A DNA stretch of 33,947 bases from Candidatus Pelethocola excrementipullorum (GCA_018714325.1 DVNN01000199.1:1-33947), one strand, 5' to 3'. Shown: positions 7,350 to 14,303, counted from the stretch's first letter. A program made the numbers and translations. Notes: generated by a model from the letters alone, not told the origin.

Positions 7350-8528
7350 ATGAAAGAATTAGAATTAAAATATGGATGTAACCCGAACCAGAAACCATCT
7401 AAAATCTACGTTGCTGACGGCAGTGATCTGCCAATCACCGTAATCTCTGGCAAGCCAGGCTATATTAACTTCCTGGATGCATTTAACGGATGGCAGCTGG
7501 TGAAAGAACTAAAACAGGCTACAGGGCTTCCTGCGGCAACTTCTTTTAAACACGTATCTCCGGCAGGGGCCGCTGTTGGTCTGCCGCTGGATGAGACACT
7601 GCGTAAGATATATTGGGTGGATGATATGGGGGATCTTTCACCGCTGGCCTGTGCTTATGCCAGAGCACGTGGTGCGGATAGAATGTCTTCCTTTGGAGAT
7701 TTTATTGCCCTGTCCGATGTGTGTGACGCTGACACTGCTTCTTTAATCAAGCGTGAAGTTTCAGATGGTGTGATAGCACCTGGCTACACCGAAGAAGCTC
7801 TGGAGATCTTAAACCAGAAGAAAAAGGGCAACTATTGTGTGATTCAGATTGATGAGAATTATAAACCGGCTCCCATGGAGCATAAAGAGGTTTATGGTGT
7901 GACTTTTGAGCAGGGACGTCAGGAGCTTCCGATAGATGACGAACTGCTTTCCAATAGAGTGACAGAGAAGAAATCTCTTCCTGCATCAGCGGAAAGAGAT
8001 ATGAAAATTGCCCTGATTACCTTAAAATATACCCAGTCAAATTCAGTTTGCTTCGTAAAGGACGGACAGGCGATCGGTGTAGGTGCTGGTCAGCAGTCAC
8101 GTGTTCATTGCACGAGACTGGCAGGCCAAAAGGCTGATAACTGGTTCCTGCGTCAGTGTCCGAAGGTGCTGAACCTGGAATTTGTGGATGGAATCCGTCG
8201 TGCAGATCGTGATAATGCCATCGATGTTTATATCGGAGAGGAGTACATGGACGTGTTGGCTGACGGTGCCTGGGAGAAAATCTTCAAGGTAAAACCTGAA
8301 GTCTTTACGAGTGAGGAAAAACGTGCATGGCTGGGCCAGATGTCCGGTGTTACCCTTGGCTCAGATGCATTTTTCCCATTCTCCGATAACATCGAAAGAG
8401 CTCACAAAAGTGGAGTTTCGTACATTGCACAGCCTGGGGGGTCCGTTCGTGACGATGCTGTTATAGACTGTTGTAATAAGTACGATATGGTGATGGCATT
8501 TACTGGAATTCGGTTATTCCACCATTAA
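7350..8528 (+). CDS. AICAR formyltransferase, stand-alone
   Basis: Transfers a formyl group from 10-formyl-tetrahydrofolate to AICAR (ZMP), giving FAICAR. It corresponds only to the C-terminal half of bacterial PurH. Visible are the ATSFKHVSPAGAAVG block with the catalytic Lys-His pair, SFGDFIALSDVCD, KYTQSNSVCFVKDGQAIGVGAGQQSR and SDAFFPFSDNIERAHKSGV, the usual ending blocks of the domain. I chose the second ATG (392 residues) because AAAGGGA lies 8 bases before it; the first ATG is too close. It is co-transcribed with the PurO-like gene, so both halves of the PurH activity are rebuilt as two proteins under one riboswitch. Confidence 0.92.
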   Translation: MKELELKYGCNPNQKPSKIYVADGSDLPITVISGKPGYINFLDAFNGWQLVKELKQATGLPAATSFKHVSPAGAAVGLPLDETLRKIYWVDDMGDLSPLACAYARARGADRMSSFGDFIALSDVCDADTASLIKREVSDGVIAPGYTEEALEILNQKKKGNYCVIQIDENYKPAPMEHKEVYGVTFEQGRQELPIDDELLSNRVTEKKSLPASAERDMKIALITLKYTQSNSVCFVKDGQAIGVGAGQQSRVHCTRLAGQKADNWFLRQCPKVLNLEFVDGIRRADRDNAIDVYIGEEYMDVLADGAWEKIFKVKPEVFTSEEKRAWLGQMSGVTLGSDAFFPFSDNIERAHKSGVSYIAQPGGSVRDDAVIDCCNKYDMVMAFTGIRLFHH

Positions 8529-8559
8529 GATTGAGGGACTTTCATCCAGTCCCTCAATC
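8529..8559 (+). repeat. Perfect 12-bp hairpin at the stop of the AICAR formyltransferase gene, without a T-run
   Basis: GATTGAGGGACT, a 7-base loop and AGTCCCTCAATC. It begins directly after the stop codon. The absence of a T-run leaves its role (terminator aided by other factors, or 3'-end stabiliser) open. Confidence 0.65.
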
Positions 8560-8633
8560 TGAAATCCATTAACTTCCATGAATATGACCGGGGATTTTAA
8601 GAGCTGTCAGGGGTTCTATAATCCTTCATTTGA

Positions 8634-8675
8634 AAAAAGACGCTGTTGCAGGTTTTAGATCTGCACAGCGTCTTT
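8634..8675 (-). terminator. Terminator of the M42 peptidase gene, possibly bidirectional
   Basis: AAAGACGCTGTTGCAG and CTGCACAGCGTCTTT pair over 15 bases with one bulged T. On the minus strand the stem is followed by TTTTTT, a clear intrinsic terminator just after the M42 stop. On the plus strand TCTTTAT follows, so it may also catch transcripts from the purine operon. Confidence 0.85.
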
Positions 8676-8679
8676 ATCA

Positions 8680-9705
8680 TTATTCAATATAGCCCATTAT
8701 TAAGGAAAAGGTTGCCTGTAATCCCTTTTCGTGGGTTCTCTCGATTCCATGAGAGGCATGGACGCCTTGACCGATCAAAGCTCCTTTGATATTGTTTCCG
8801 CCGCTTAAGGCAGCGGAGACGTCGGAACCGTAATGGGGGAAAATATCGATTGCATAGTCTAATTTCTTATCCTGGGCGATTTTGATTAATCGGTTCGTCA
8901 TCTCATAATCATAGGGACCGCTGGAATCCAGGGCACAGATGGAGACGGTGTATTCGTCGCCGTTTAAATCATCGCCGATGGCACCCATATCCACCGCAAG
9001 GAACTCCTTAATATCTGCGGGAAGATAGGAAGAACCATGACCGATTTCCTCGTAGTTGCTGATGACGAATTTCAGCGTATTCTTCGGAGTGATATGATTG
9101 GTGGAAAGCTTGCGAAGCACCGCCATCAAAACTGCCACAGATGCCTTGTCGTCAATATGACGGGACTTGATAAAGCCGCTTTCTGTGTGGACAAAATAAG
9201 GATTCAGACTGATGAAATCCCCGGATTGAATTCCTAATTTTAATACATCTTCCTTGGTCTTGACGCATTCGTCGATGGTTACAATCATGTTCTTGGGTAT
9301 GCGGTTCAATGTTTTTGCTTCATCGTAGGTGTGTACGGATGGCATGGTGGTGGAAACTGTTCCGGTATAGGTCTTGCCATTTCGAGTATGAATCTTACAG
9401 TACGTCCCTTCTATGGATTCCATCATATAGCCCCCGATGGGAACCAGGTTCAAGGTTCCGGATGGGTTGATGGAACGGACCATCGCGCCCAAGGTGTCAA
9501 TATGGGCACTGAGTCCCATGGTATCGCCGCTTTTACCAGGAACGGTGATGATTAGCCCGCCTTTTTCAGTTTTTTCACAGGAATAGCCAAAAGAAACAGC
9601 TTCTTTTTCCACAAATTCTATGGCTTTGTGAGTAAAACCGGAGGGACTTGGGGTGTTGACCAAGGTCTCTAAAGAGTCAATAATATAAGTAATATCTTGA
9701 GTCAT
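8680..9705 (-). CDS. M42-family metalloaminopeptidase
   Basis: Predicted cytoplasmic aminopeptidase of the glutamyl aminopeptidase/FrvX group, which forms large tetrahedral assemblies and trims peptides. Metal-binding residues are visible in SAHIDTLGAMV (His), SRHIDDKASVAVLM (bridging Asp), SNYEEIGHGSS (catalytic Glu and metal Glu), CALDSSGPYD (Asp) and GVHASHGIERTHEKG (His). The 341 residues match the family. The ATG is preceded by AAAGGAT. It is monocistronic, with its own terminator. Earlier annotations call such proteins endoglucanases or cellulases; the metal motifs support a peptidase. Confidence 0.9.
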   Translation of the reverse strand: MTQDITYIIDSLETLVNTPSPSGFTHKAIEFVEKEAVSFGYSCEKTEKGGLIITVPGKSGDTMGLSAHIDTLGAMVRSINPSGTLNLVPIGGYMMESIEGTYCKIHTRNGKTYTGTVSTTMPSVHTYDEAKTLNRIPKNMIVTIDECVKTKEDVLKLGIQSGDFISLNPYFVHTESGFIKSRHIDDKASVAVLMAVLRKLSTNHITPKNTLKFVISNYEEIGHGSSYLPADIKEFLAVDMGAIGDDLNGDEYTVSICALDSSGPYDYEMTNRLIKIAQDKKLDYAIDIFPHYGSDVSAALSGGNNIKGALIGQGVHASHGIERTHEKGLQATFSLIMGYIE

Positions 9706-9849
9706 CTTAAATACATCCTTTCTTTATGTAAGCTTCTCCAAATCGGTATAATTTATTTCAGACTTTCGCCGAAATTCATAATTATCTGCCGCCTTTTGAT
9801 TTTAACATTATTTTCAATATATCACTGGTTGGTTTTTAAGTCAAACAAT

Positions 9850-9883
9850 AACGCCCGGCTGGATTCAAAATCCAATCGGGCGT
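9850..9883 (-). terminator. Terminator of thiT
   Basis: ACGCCCG pairs with CGGGCGT, enclosing TGGAT/ATCCA with a small internal loop; on the minus strand TTATTGTTT follows. It begins 10 bases after the thiT stop. Confidence 0.75.
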
Positions 9884-9892
9884 CTTGAGGGA

Positions 9893-10588
9893 TTAAATAG
9901 CCTGCTTATTGACTGCATTGGAAGGATCCACCGCAATCTGCTTCACCTGATTCAAGGCCTTGGAGACCGCAGGAATCGAGATGAAGACAAAGGTTAAAGC
10001 ACCTTCCACAAGGATGTAACTGTAATTGTAGATAATGGGGTACAAACTGGCCAGTGACTGTGGAAAATTATCCGGCATGTAATCCATCCAGTAGAGATAC
10101 CCTCCAAGAGAATGGAAGAATCCTCTCAATAGAATTGCCGCGATGTATCCCTTGGCCAGTCCATGCTTTTGATTTCGGAAAAATCCGGCAACGCCTAATG
10201 CGGCAAATGCTAACACGTAATCACAGCAGACCTGGAAGAAGGATAGTACATATGGCTCTTGGATAAATTGCAGAATTCCATATGCAAGTCCTACCAGAAT
10301 CCCGGTTTTGGCTCCGTACCAGTAGGCTATCAACACGATAAATAACATGGAGAATAAGGTGATCGTACCCCCAAATGGCATGGAAAATAATTTGATATAG
10401 GATGCCAGATAGCCCAGGGCGATTCCCATGGCGCAGAATGCCAGCTGCTTTGCAGACATTCTATTCTTTTTTGTGCTTTTTCCGGTCAGCAACACGCCCG
10501 CCAGAAACAAGATGATCATACCAACGATACAAACCACATATCCTGTGGTTGTCAACCCGCCCTCAGAGTTAACCATAAAATTGAACAT
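9893..10588 (-). CDS. thiT: Thiamine transporter substrate-binding subunit ThiT (ECF type)
   Basis: Integral membrane S-component that captures thiamine and works with a shared ECF energising module encoded elsewhere. The family core is visible: AYWYGAKTGILVGLAYGILQFIQEP, the thiamine-site segment FQVCCDYVLAFAALGVAGFF, and RGFFHSLGGYLYWMDY. Six to seven hydrophobic segments are present; one extra helix at the N terminus (GYVVCIVGMIILFLAGVLL) makes it 231 residues, longer than usual ThiT proteins. The start MFNFMVNSEG is chosen because GGAGG lies 7 bases upstream; an open extension of 15 codons runs into the TPP riboswitch and is not expected to be translated. Regulation by TPP riboswitch fits the function exactly. 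Confidence 0.92.
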   Translation of the reverse strand: MFNFMVNSEGGLTTTGYVVCIVGMIILFLAGVLLTGKSTKKNRMSAKQLAFCAMGIALGYLASYIKLFSMPFGGTITLFSMLFIVLIAYWYGAKTGILVGLAYGILQFIQEPYVLSFFQVCCDYVLAFAALGVAGFFRNQKHGLAKGYIAAILLRGFFHSLGGYLYWMDYMPDNFPQSLASLYPIIYNYSYILVEGALTFVFISIPAVSKALNQVKQIAVDPSNAVNKQAI

Positions 10589-10614
10589 AAAAAAACCTCC
10601 TTCATAATATGTAC
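10589..10614 (-). promoter_or_regulatory. thiT ribosome binding site with upstream sequestering segment
   Basis: On the minus strand the binding site AGGAGG (10601-10596) lies before the ATG. The segment CCTCCT, just downstream of the aptamer (about 10615-10620), is its exact complement and could hide it. See the related finding. Confidence 0.55.
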
Positions 10615-10633
10615 GCAGGAGGGGCCTTATCAA

Positions 10634-10726
10634 ACGTGCTTCCTTACGCCGGTATTAACCGGTTCAAGTGATAAGGGTCAGCGGTAACTCCGCTCTCTCA
10701 GCTAACATATAGCTCCCCTAGCGTAT
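10634..10726 (-). ncRNA. TPP (THI-box) riboswitch
   Basis: Read on the minus strand, the conserved elements appear in order: AGGGGAGC, GCTGAGAGAG, TGACCCTTATCAC, TTGAACCGG, TTAATACCGGCGTAAGGAAG. These are the hallmark sequences of the thiamine pyrophosphate aptamer. It sits between a strong promoter and thiT, whose product imports thiamine. No T-run terminator separates aptamer and gene, so control is probably at translation. Confidence 0.95.
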
Positions 10727-10747
10727 TTCTATATTCTATTTGAACAT

Positions 10748-10776
10748 AGTATAGTCTAATTTTTTTCAAAAGTCAA
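10748..10776 (-). promoter_or_regulatory. Promoter of thiT
   Basis: On the minus strand TTGACT (10776-10771), a 17-base spacer and TATACT (10753-10748). The transcript would start just before the TPP aptamer. The insertion element ends 24 bases upstream of the -35 box (including the direct repeat) and leaves the promoter intact. Confidence 0.85.
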
Positions 10777-10799
10777 TGTATGGTTCGGAAAAGATGAGA

Positions 10800-10812
10800 G
10801 TTCATAAGGTTT
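10800..10812 (+). repeat. Left copy of the 13-bp direct repeat flanking the insertion element
   Basis: GTTCATAAGGTTT, identical to 12496-12508 on the other side of the element. Best read as the target-site duplication. Confidence 0.82.
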
Positions 10813-10840
10813 GGTAAATTGAAAATTTTATTTCCACCCC
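10813..10840 (+). repeat. Left terminal inverted repeat of the IS30-family element
   Basis: Begins GGTAAATTGAAAATTT and ends in TTCCACCCC. It pairs imperfectly with the reverse complement of the right end (12468-12495). The TTCCACCCC end also forms a 9-bp hairpin with GGGGTGGAA at 10852-10860. Confidence 0.75.
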
Positions 10841-10929
10841 TTCTTCGGTCTGGGGTGGAAGTTGTTCTTGCAAATGAATAGTGGATGTTAACCTTTCAAA
10901 TTTGTAGTATAGTATCCTTACTTGATTAC

Positions 10930-10941
10930 CGTGTTGGGTTT
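10930..10941 (+). repeat. Left arm of a 12-bp inverted repeat that brackets the transposase gene
   Basis: CGTGTTGGGTTT, reverse complement of 12264-12275. It lies 16 bases before the transposase start codon, immediately upstream of the ribosome binding site AAGAAGGAG. Confidence 0.85.
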
Positions 10942-10957
10942 CAAGAAGGAGTTTATC

Positions 10958-12250
10958 ATGGCTATTAAAAAACACTTATCTCTATCTGAAAGAAAGAGAA
11001 TTGAAAAACTACTTAATGAACGTAATTCTTTTAAAGCAATCGGAAGATTACTACAACGAGATTGTACTACCATCTCTAAAGAGGTGAAGAATCATGTTTA
11101 CTTTAAAAAATCCGGATGCTTTGGGCAAGCTTTTAATAACTGCAGACTACGCTTTGACTGCACCCTTTCTTCCCTTTGCGAGAAGGAGAATTGTAGACAT
11201 AAAAAATGCAAGTGCTGTTCTGTATGCTATCTTCACTGCAAGTATTATGAAAAAGCAACTTGTACAGAAGTCGACAAAGCTCCCTATGTCTGTAATGGTT
11301 GTCTAAAAAGAAGTGGCTGTACCTTGGAGAAAACGCTTTATTCTGCTTCTTATGCTCAGCACGAATACGAATTAGTTCGCTCGGAATCTAGGTCTGGCAT
11401 TTCTGTTTCAGAGGAAGAAGTTGCAAGACTGGATTCTGTCATTTCTCCTTTACTTTTAAAAGGACAATCCATTCATCATATTTGTACAACGAACCTTGAT
11501 CAAGTCATGTTCTCTGAAAAGACGATTTATAACTATGTGGATGCTGGGCTTTTTGCTGCTAAAAACCTGGATTTACCTAGGAAAGTAAAGTGCCGACCTA
11601 GAAAAAGCCGGCATGACTCCTTTAAGGTGGATCGTAAATGTCGCATTGGCCGAACCTATGAGGATTACTTGAATTATCTAAAAGATCAAGCAGATGTTCC
11701 TATTGTACAGCTTGATTCTGTAGAAGGGCGCAGAGGTGGAAAAGTACTCCTCACCATTCACTTTGTGGAATCTCAATTCATGCTGGCATTTCTAAGAGAT
11801 GCTAATGATTCAAAATCTGTTATTGGTATCTTTGAACGGCTTTACATAGAATTACGACCTGATATTTTTATGAATTTATTCCAAGTCTGCCTGGCTGATA
11901 ACGGCAGTGAATTCTCCAATCCTAATGCGATAGAGTTTGATCAACAAGGAAATAGGCGTACCAGAGTCTTCTATTGCGATCCCTCTTCCCCTTTCCAAAA
12001 AGGGGCGGCAGAAAACAACCACGAATTCATTCGTAGAATTCTTCCTAAAGGAAGTTCCTTTGATGATTTAACACAGGAAAAGGTGGATGTAATGATGAAT
12101 CATATCAACTCATATAAAAGAAAAAAACTTGGAGATTTATCACCATATGAAATGTTTAAGACGTTTTACGGACGAAAAACATTAGAAAAGCTGGGAGCAA
12201 CCCTCATTTCCCCAAATGATATTCACCTGCTCCCAGCACTTCTAAAATAA
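10958..12250 (+). CDS. IS30-family transposase
   Basis: DDE transposase of 430 residues that moves the surrounding element. The N terminus is a helix-turn-helix of the IS30 type (LSLSERKRIEKLLNERNSFK, then RDCTTISKEVK). Residues ~60-130 hold a Cys-rich segment with many Cys (for example CRHKKCKCCSVCYLHC) that may bind zinc. The catalytic triad is D253 (VQLDSVEG), D314 (LADNGSEF) and E352 (KGAAENNHEFIRR), followed by the usual family ending YKRKKLGDLSPYEMF. Reading frame intact, so the element may be active. The start ATG is chosen for AAGAAGGAG 7 bases before it; the longer TTG start has no support. GC and codon use differ from the neighbours, as expected for a mobile gene. Confidence 0.93.
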   Translation: MAIKKHLSLSERKRIEKLLNERNSFKAIGRLLQRDCTTISKEVKNHVYFKKSGCFGQAFNNCRLRFDCTLSSLCEKENCRHKKCKCCSVCYLHCKYYEKATCTEVDKAPYVCNGCLKRSGCTLEKTLYSASYAQHEYELVRSESRSGISVSEEEVARLDSVISPLLLKGQSIHHICTTNLDQVMFSEKTIYNYVDAGLFAAKNLDLPRKVKCRPRKSRHDSFKVDRKCRIGRTYEDYLNYLKDQADVPIVQLDSVEGRRGGKVLLTIHFVESQFMLAFLRDANDSKSVIGIFERLYIELRPDIFMNLFQVCLADNGSEFSNPNAIEFDQQGNRRTRVFYCDPSSPFQKGAAENNHEFIRRILPKGSSFDDLTQEKVDVMMNHINSYKRKKLGDLSPYEMFKTFYGRKTLEKLGATLISPNDIHLLPALLK

Positions 12251-12263
12251 AAAATAAAAAACA

Positions 12264-12275
12264 AAACCCAACACG
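12264..12275 (+). repeat. Right arm of the 12-bp inverted repeat bracketing the transposase gene
   Basis: AAACCCAACACG, 13 bases after the transposase stop. With flanking bases the match to the left arm extends to about 18 of 21 positions. Confidence 0.85.
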
Positions 12276-12404
12276 ATATTCAATTTTAATAAAGCACAAA
12301 CAAAGGGTGGAAATTATTGTTTCAAAAAAACGGATAATTTGTACCTTCGCTACCCTATGCTCAAAATTGATATTAAAAGTGTAGTTCTAACTACAATTAT
12401 ATCA

Positions 12405-12459
12405 AAAAACACTAGAAATAAACAGACTTTTAATTAAAATCTTTTCATCTAGTGTTTTT
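12405..12459 (+). terminator. Hairpin near the right end of the insertion element
   Basis: AAAAACACTAGA (12405-12416) pairs with TCTAGTGTTTTT (12448-12459), with an inner palindrome TTTTAATTAAAA (12428-12439) in the loop. The T-run at the end suggests an intrinsic terminator that ends the transposase transcript in either direction. A second small hairpin, GTAGTTCTAACTAC, lies at 12381-12394. Confidence 0.6.
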
Positions 12460-12467
12460 ACCTTCAA

Positions 12468-12495
12468 AAGGTGGAAGTTAACATTTCAATCGACC
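12468..12495 (+). repeat. Right terminal inverted repeat of the IS30-family element
   Basis: Ends AGGTGGAAGTTAACATTTC then AATCGACC; reverse complement matches the left end at 21 of 28 positions. Confidence 0.75.
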
Positions 12496-12508
12496 GTTCA
12501 TAAGGTTT
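12496..12508 (+). repeat. Right copy of the 13-bp direct repeat flanking the insertion element
   Basis: GTTCATAAGGTTT, identical to 10800-10812. Confidence 0.82.
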
Positions 12509-12523
12509 TAATCTTTCAACTGA

Positions 12524-12552
12524 TTTACATTTTCTGGGATAGATGTTAAACT
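12524..12552 (+). promoter_or_regulatory. Promoter of the glycosyltransferase / DNA glycosylase operon
   Basis: TTTACA, a 17-base spacer and TAAACT, 15 bases after the insertion element's direct repeat. It appears to have survived the insertion. Confidence 0.6.
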
Positions 12553-12591
12553 AAAAGATAGCGATAAGTAAATGAAAAAGATTGGAGCATG

Positions 12592-13290
12592 ATGGATAAG
12601 CTATATTTTATAATCCCGGCTTACAATGAGGAAGCCAATATCGAACATGTGATAAATCAGTGGTATCCTGTCGTAGAATCTCACAATGGCCAGATGGTTA
12701 TTATCGACGATGGGAGCACAGACCATACTTATGAGATACTGAGGAATAAAGAAAAAGAATATCCCCTTTTGACCGCGCTTTCCAAGAAAAACGGAGGGCA
12801 TGGGGCAACAATCTTATATGGATATCAATATGCTCTGGAGCATCATGCGGACTATATCTTCCAGACGGACTCGGATGGTCAGACACTTCCGGAAGAATTT
12901 GAGATGTTCTGGGCAAAGAGAAAAAAATACGATATGGTGATAGGCCTTAGGAAGAAGCGCGAGGATGGTTGGTCCAGACTGATGGTAACCCGGGTGCTGC
13001 GTCTGGTCATAGGCATCTGTTTTCGAGTGCGTGTGCCGGATGCCAATACCCCGTACCGCCTTATGAAAGGACAGACCCTCGCCAGATATATTCCTCTGGT
13101 TCCAATTGATTTTAACCTGACTAATGTATTGTTGTCGGTTATATTTCTCAAAAAGGGATGTAGGGTCAAATGGCTGCCCATTACCTTCCGTGCCCGTCAG
13201 GGAGGGAAAAACTCCATGAATATGAAGAAAATCTTTAAAATCGGAGTCAAGGCTCTGAAAGATTTTCACTACATGAATCAATTGTTATAA
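12592..13290 (+). CDS. Family 2 glycosyltransferase (polyprenyl-phosphate type)
   Basis: Cytoplasmic GT-A glycosyltransferase of 232 residues. Motifs: FIIPAYNEEANIEHV at the start, IIDDGSTDHTYEIL, the metal-binding FQTDSDGQTLPEEF, and a late RQGGKNSMNMKKI like the dolichyl-phosphate mannose synthase group. Unlike the glycosyltransferase at 3068 it has no C-terminal transmembrane pair, only one moderately hydrophobic stretch near residue 140. Two ATG codons adjoin; I chose the second because GGAG lies 4 bases before it and would overlap the first too closely. It is followed after 16 bases by the small gene. Donor and acceptor are unknown. Confidence 0.83.
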   Translation: MDKLYFIIPAYNEEANIEHVINQWYPVVESHNGQMVIIDDGSTDHTYEILRNKEKEYPLLTALSKKNGGHGATILYGYQYALEHHADYIFQTDSDGQTLPEEFEMFWAKRKKYDMVIGLRKKREDGWSRLMVTRVLRLVIGICFRVRVPDANTPYRLMKGQTLARYIPLVPIDFNLTNVLLSVIFLKKGCRVKWLPITFRARQGGKNSMNMKKIFKIGVKALKDFHYMNQLL

Positions 13291-13306
13291 AGAAGAGGTG
13301 TGAGCG

Positions 13307-13546
13307 TTGAGAACGATGGAATTTAAGATGGAAAGACAGGGACTTTTGGAGGTGGGGCAGGAAGTTACGGTGATGGAAAGCCCCCTTCCTACCTCTTACT
13401 ACTATACCATTGTGCCCGCCATAGCCATGAGTAAGAATTACCCGGCCTATGAGCGGTTGAAATCCACTCAGGGAATTGTAAAAGAGATTAATCAGACCAG
13501 CAGGGGGTATTATACCATTGTCGAATTTGATGAAGAGGAACCGTGA
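13307..13546 (+). CDS. Small conserved-looking protein, function unknown
   Basis: 79 residues, no recognised family. It is rich in beta-forming residues (LEVGQEVTVME, YYYTIVPAIAMS, QGIVKEINQTSRGYYTIVEF) and ends in acidic residues, which suggests a small barrel or SH3-like fold (inference). No signal peptide, helix or Cys motif. The TTG start is preferred because AGAGGTG lies 6 bases upstream; the ATG three codons in is also possible. It sits between a glycosyltransferase and a DNA glycosylase and overlaps the latter by 17 bases, so the two are probably translationally coupled. Confidence 0.65.
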   Translation: MRTMEFKMERQGLLEVGQEVTVMESPLPTSYYYTIVPAIAMSKNYPAYERLKSTQGIVKEINQTSRGYYTIVEFDEEEP

Positions 13547-14036
13547 TGGAGAACATCAGGACCATAGCATAGAACCTGTCTATAATCAGGAGTCCAAAAT
13601 CTTAATCCTGGGAAGTTTTCCTTCTGTGAAATCCCGGGAAGCCGGATTCTTCTATGGTCATCCTCAGAACCGATTTTGGAAGGTGCTGTCAGCGCTTTGC
13701 GGGGGGAACCTGCCGGTTACCACCGAGGAGAAGGAACAGTTTCTGTTGAAACATGGAATCGCGGTATGGGATGTGATTGCTTCCTGTACAATCGTGGGAT
13801 CCAGCGACAGCAGCATCAAGGATGTGGTCCCCAATGATTTGAACAGGATTCTTCAAACTGCGGATATCCGACAGATTTTTACCAATGGAGGAACCGCCGA
13901 TAAGCTTTACAAGAAGTATCTGCAGTCATCCACTGGCATACAGCCAGTGAAGCTGCCCTCAACCAGCCCGGCCAATGCGGCCTGGTCTCTGGATAAGCTT
14001 GTGGAAGCATGGAAGATATGCTTGTCATTTCTTTGA
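13530..14036 (+). CDS. DNA-deoxyinosine (hypoxanthine-DNA) glycosylase, uracil-DNA glycosylase superfamily
   Basis: Base-excision repair enzyme expected to remove hypoxanthine, the deamination product of adenine, from DNA. Visible superfamily motifs are ILILGSFPSVKSREAGFFYG followed by HPQNRFWKVL, the core GIAVWDVIASCTIVGSSDSSI, and the DNA-intercalation loop LPSTSPANA near residue 147. At 168 residues it has the family length. The ATG used lies inside the end of the upstream small gene, with no clear ribosome binding site, which points to translational coupling; an upstream TTG would add four residues. The exact base preference is from family knowledge, not from a residue I can point to. Confidence 0.85.
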   Translation: MKRNRDGEHQDHSIEPVYNQESKILILGSFPSVKSREAGFFYGHPQNRFWKVLSALCGGNLPVTTEEKEQFLLKHGIAVWDVIASCTIVGSSDSSIKDVVPNDLNRILQTADIRQIFTNGGTADKLYKKYLQSSTGIQPVKLPSTSPANAAWSLDKLVEAWKICLSFL

Positions 14037-14049
14037 AAACTGATATAAT
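14022..14049 (+). promoter_or_regulatory. Promoter of the small gene before csoR
   Basis: TTGTCA, a 16-base spacer and TATAAT. The -35 box lies inside the end of the glycosylase gene. It may also drive the CsoR-like gene and mrp. Confidence 0.75.
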
Positions 14050-14075
14050 CTAATTAATTTATGTGAGGGAAGAAG

Positions 14076-14303
14076 ATGGAGATGTATGAAGCGGTATGGG
14101 AGATATTTAATCTCTGTTCCAATAATCAGATGAGAGATGTATTTATAGAAGAATTAGAATTGGAGGATCCGGAGGCCTATGTATGTAATAAGTTTAAAGA
14201 TAAGGACTTTACTTATGAAAAAAGCATACTTCCTGATGGTTCCATCGTGTTTGACATTATAACTACGGATATGAAACAAAGGTATACATTTACTGAGATT
14301 TAA
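14076..14303 (+). CDS. Small hypothetical protein
   Basis: 75 residues, acidic, cytoplasmic by composition; no family recognised. The first half looks helical (YEAVWEIFNLCSNNQMRDVFIEELELEDPEAYV), the second half beta (YEKSILPDGSIVFDIITTDMKQRYTFTEI). The ATG follows GAGGGAAG by 5 bases and lies 27 bases after a good -10 box, so the gene is likely real. It is 92 bases before the CsoR-like gene. A role linked to that regulator is possible but nothing in the sequence shows it. Confidence 0.6.
   Translation: MEMYEAVWEIFNLCSNNQMRDVFIEELELEDPEAYVCNKFKDKDFTYEKSILPDGSIVFDIITTDMKQRYTFTEI

Larger units (their letters stand above)
10813..12495 (+). mobile_element. Complete IS30-family insertion sequence
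   Basis: Length 1683 bp. It starts GGTAAATTGAAA and ends TTTCAATCGACC; the terminal inverted repeats match at 21 of the first 28 positions and share the TTCCACC block at the inner end. It carries one transposase gene and is flanked by a perfect 13-bp direct repeat. Base composition is visibly more AT-rich than the neighbours. Further copies of the terminal motif occur inside both ends. Most IS30-family elements make 2-3 bp duplications; a few are known with much longer ones, so 13 bp is unusual but not impossible. Confidence 0.85.

Noticed and set aside
10589-10633. N-terminal extension of thiT
   Set aside because: It translates part of the TPP riboswitch; a good ribosome binding site and ATG lie downstream.
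10832-10860. CRISPR-like or attC-like structure from the repeated TTCCACC motifs
   Set aside because: The copies belong to the ends of the IS30-family element, are few and not regularly spaced.
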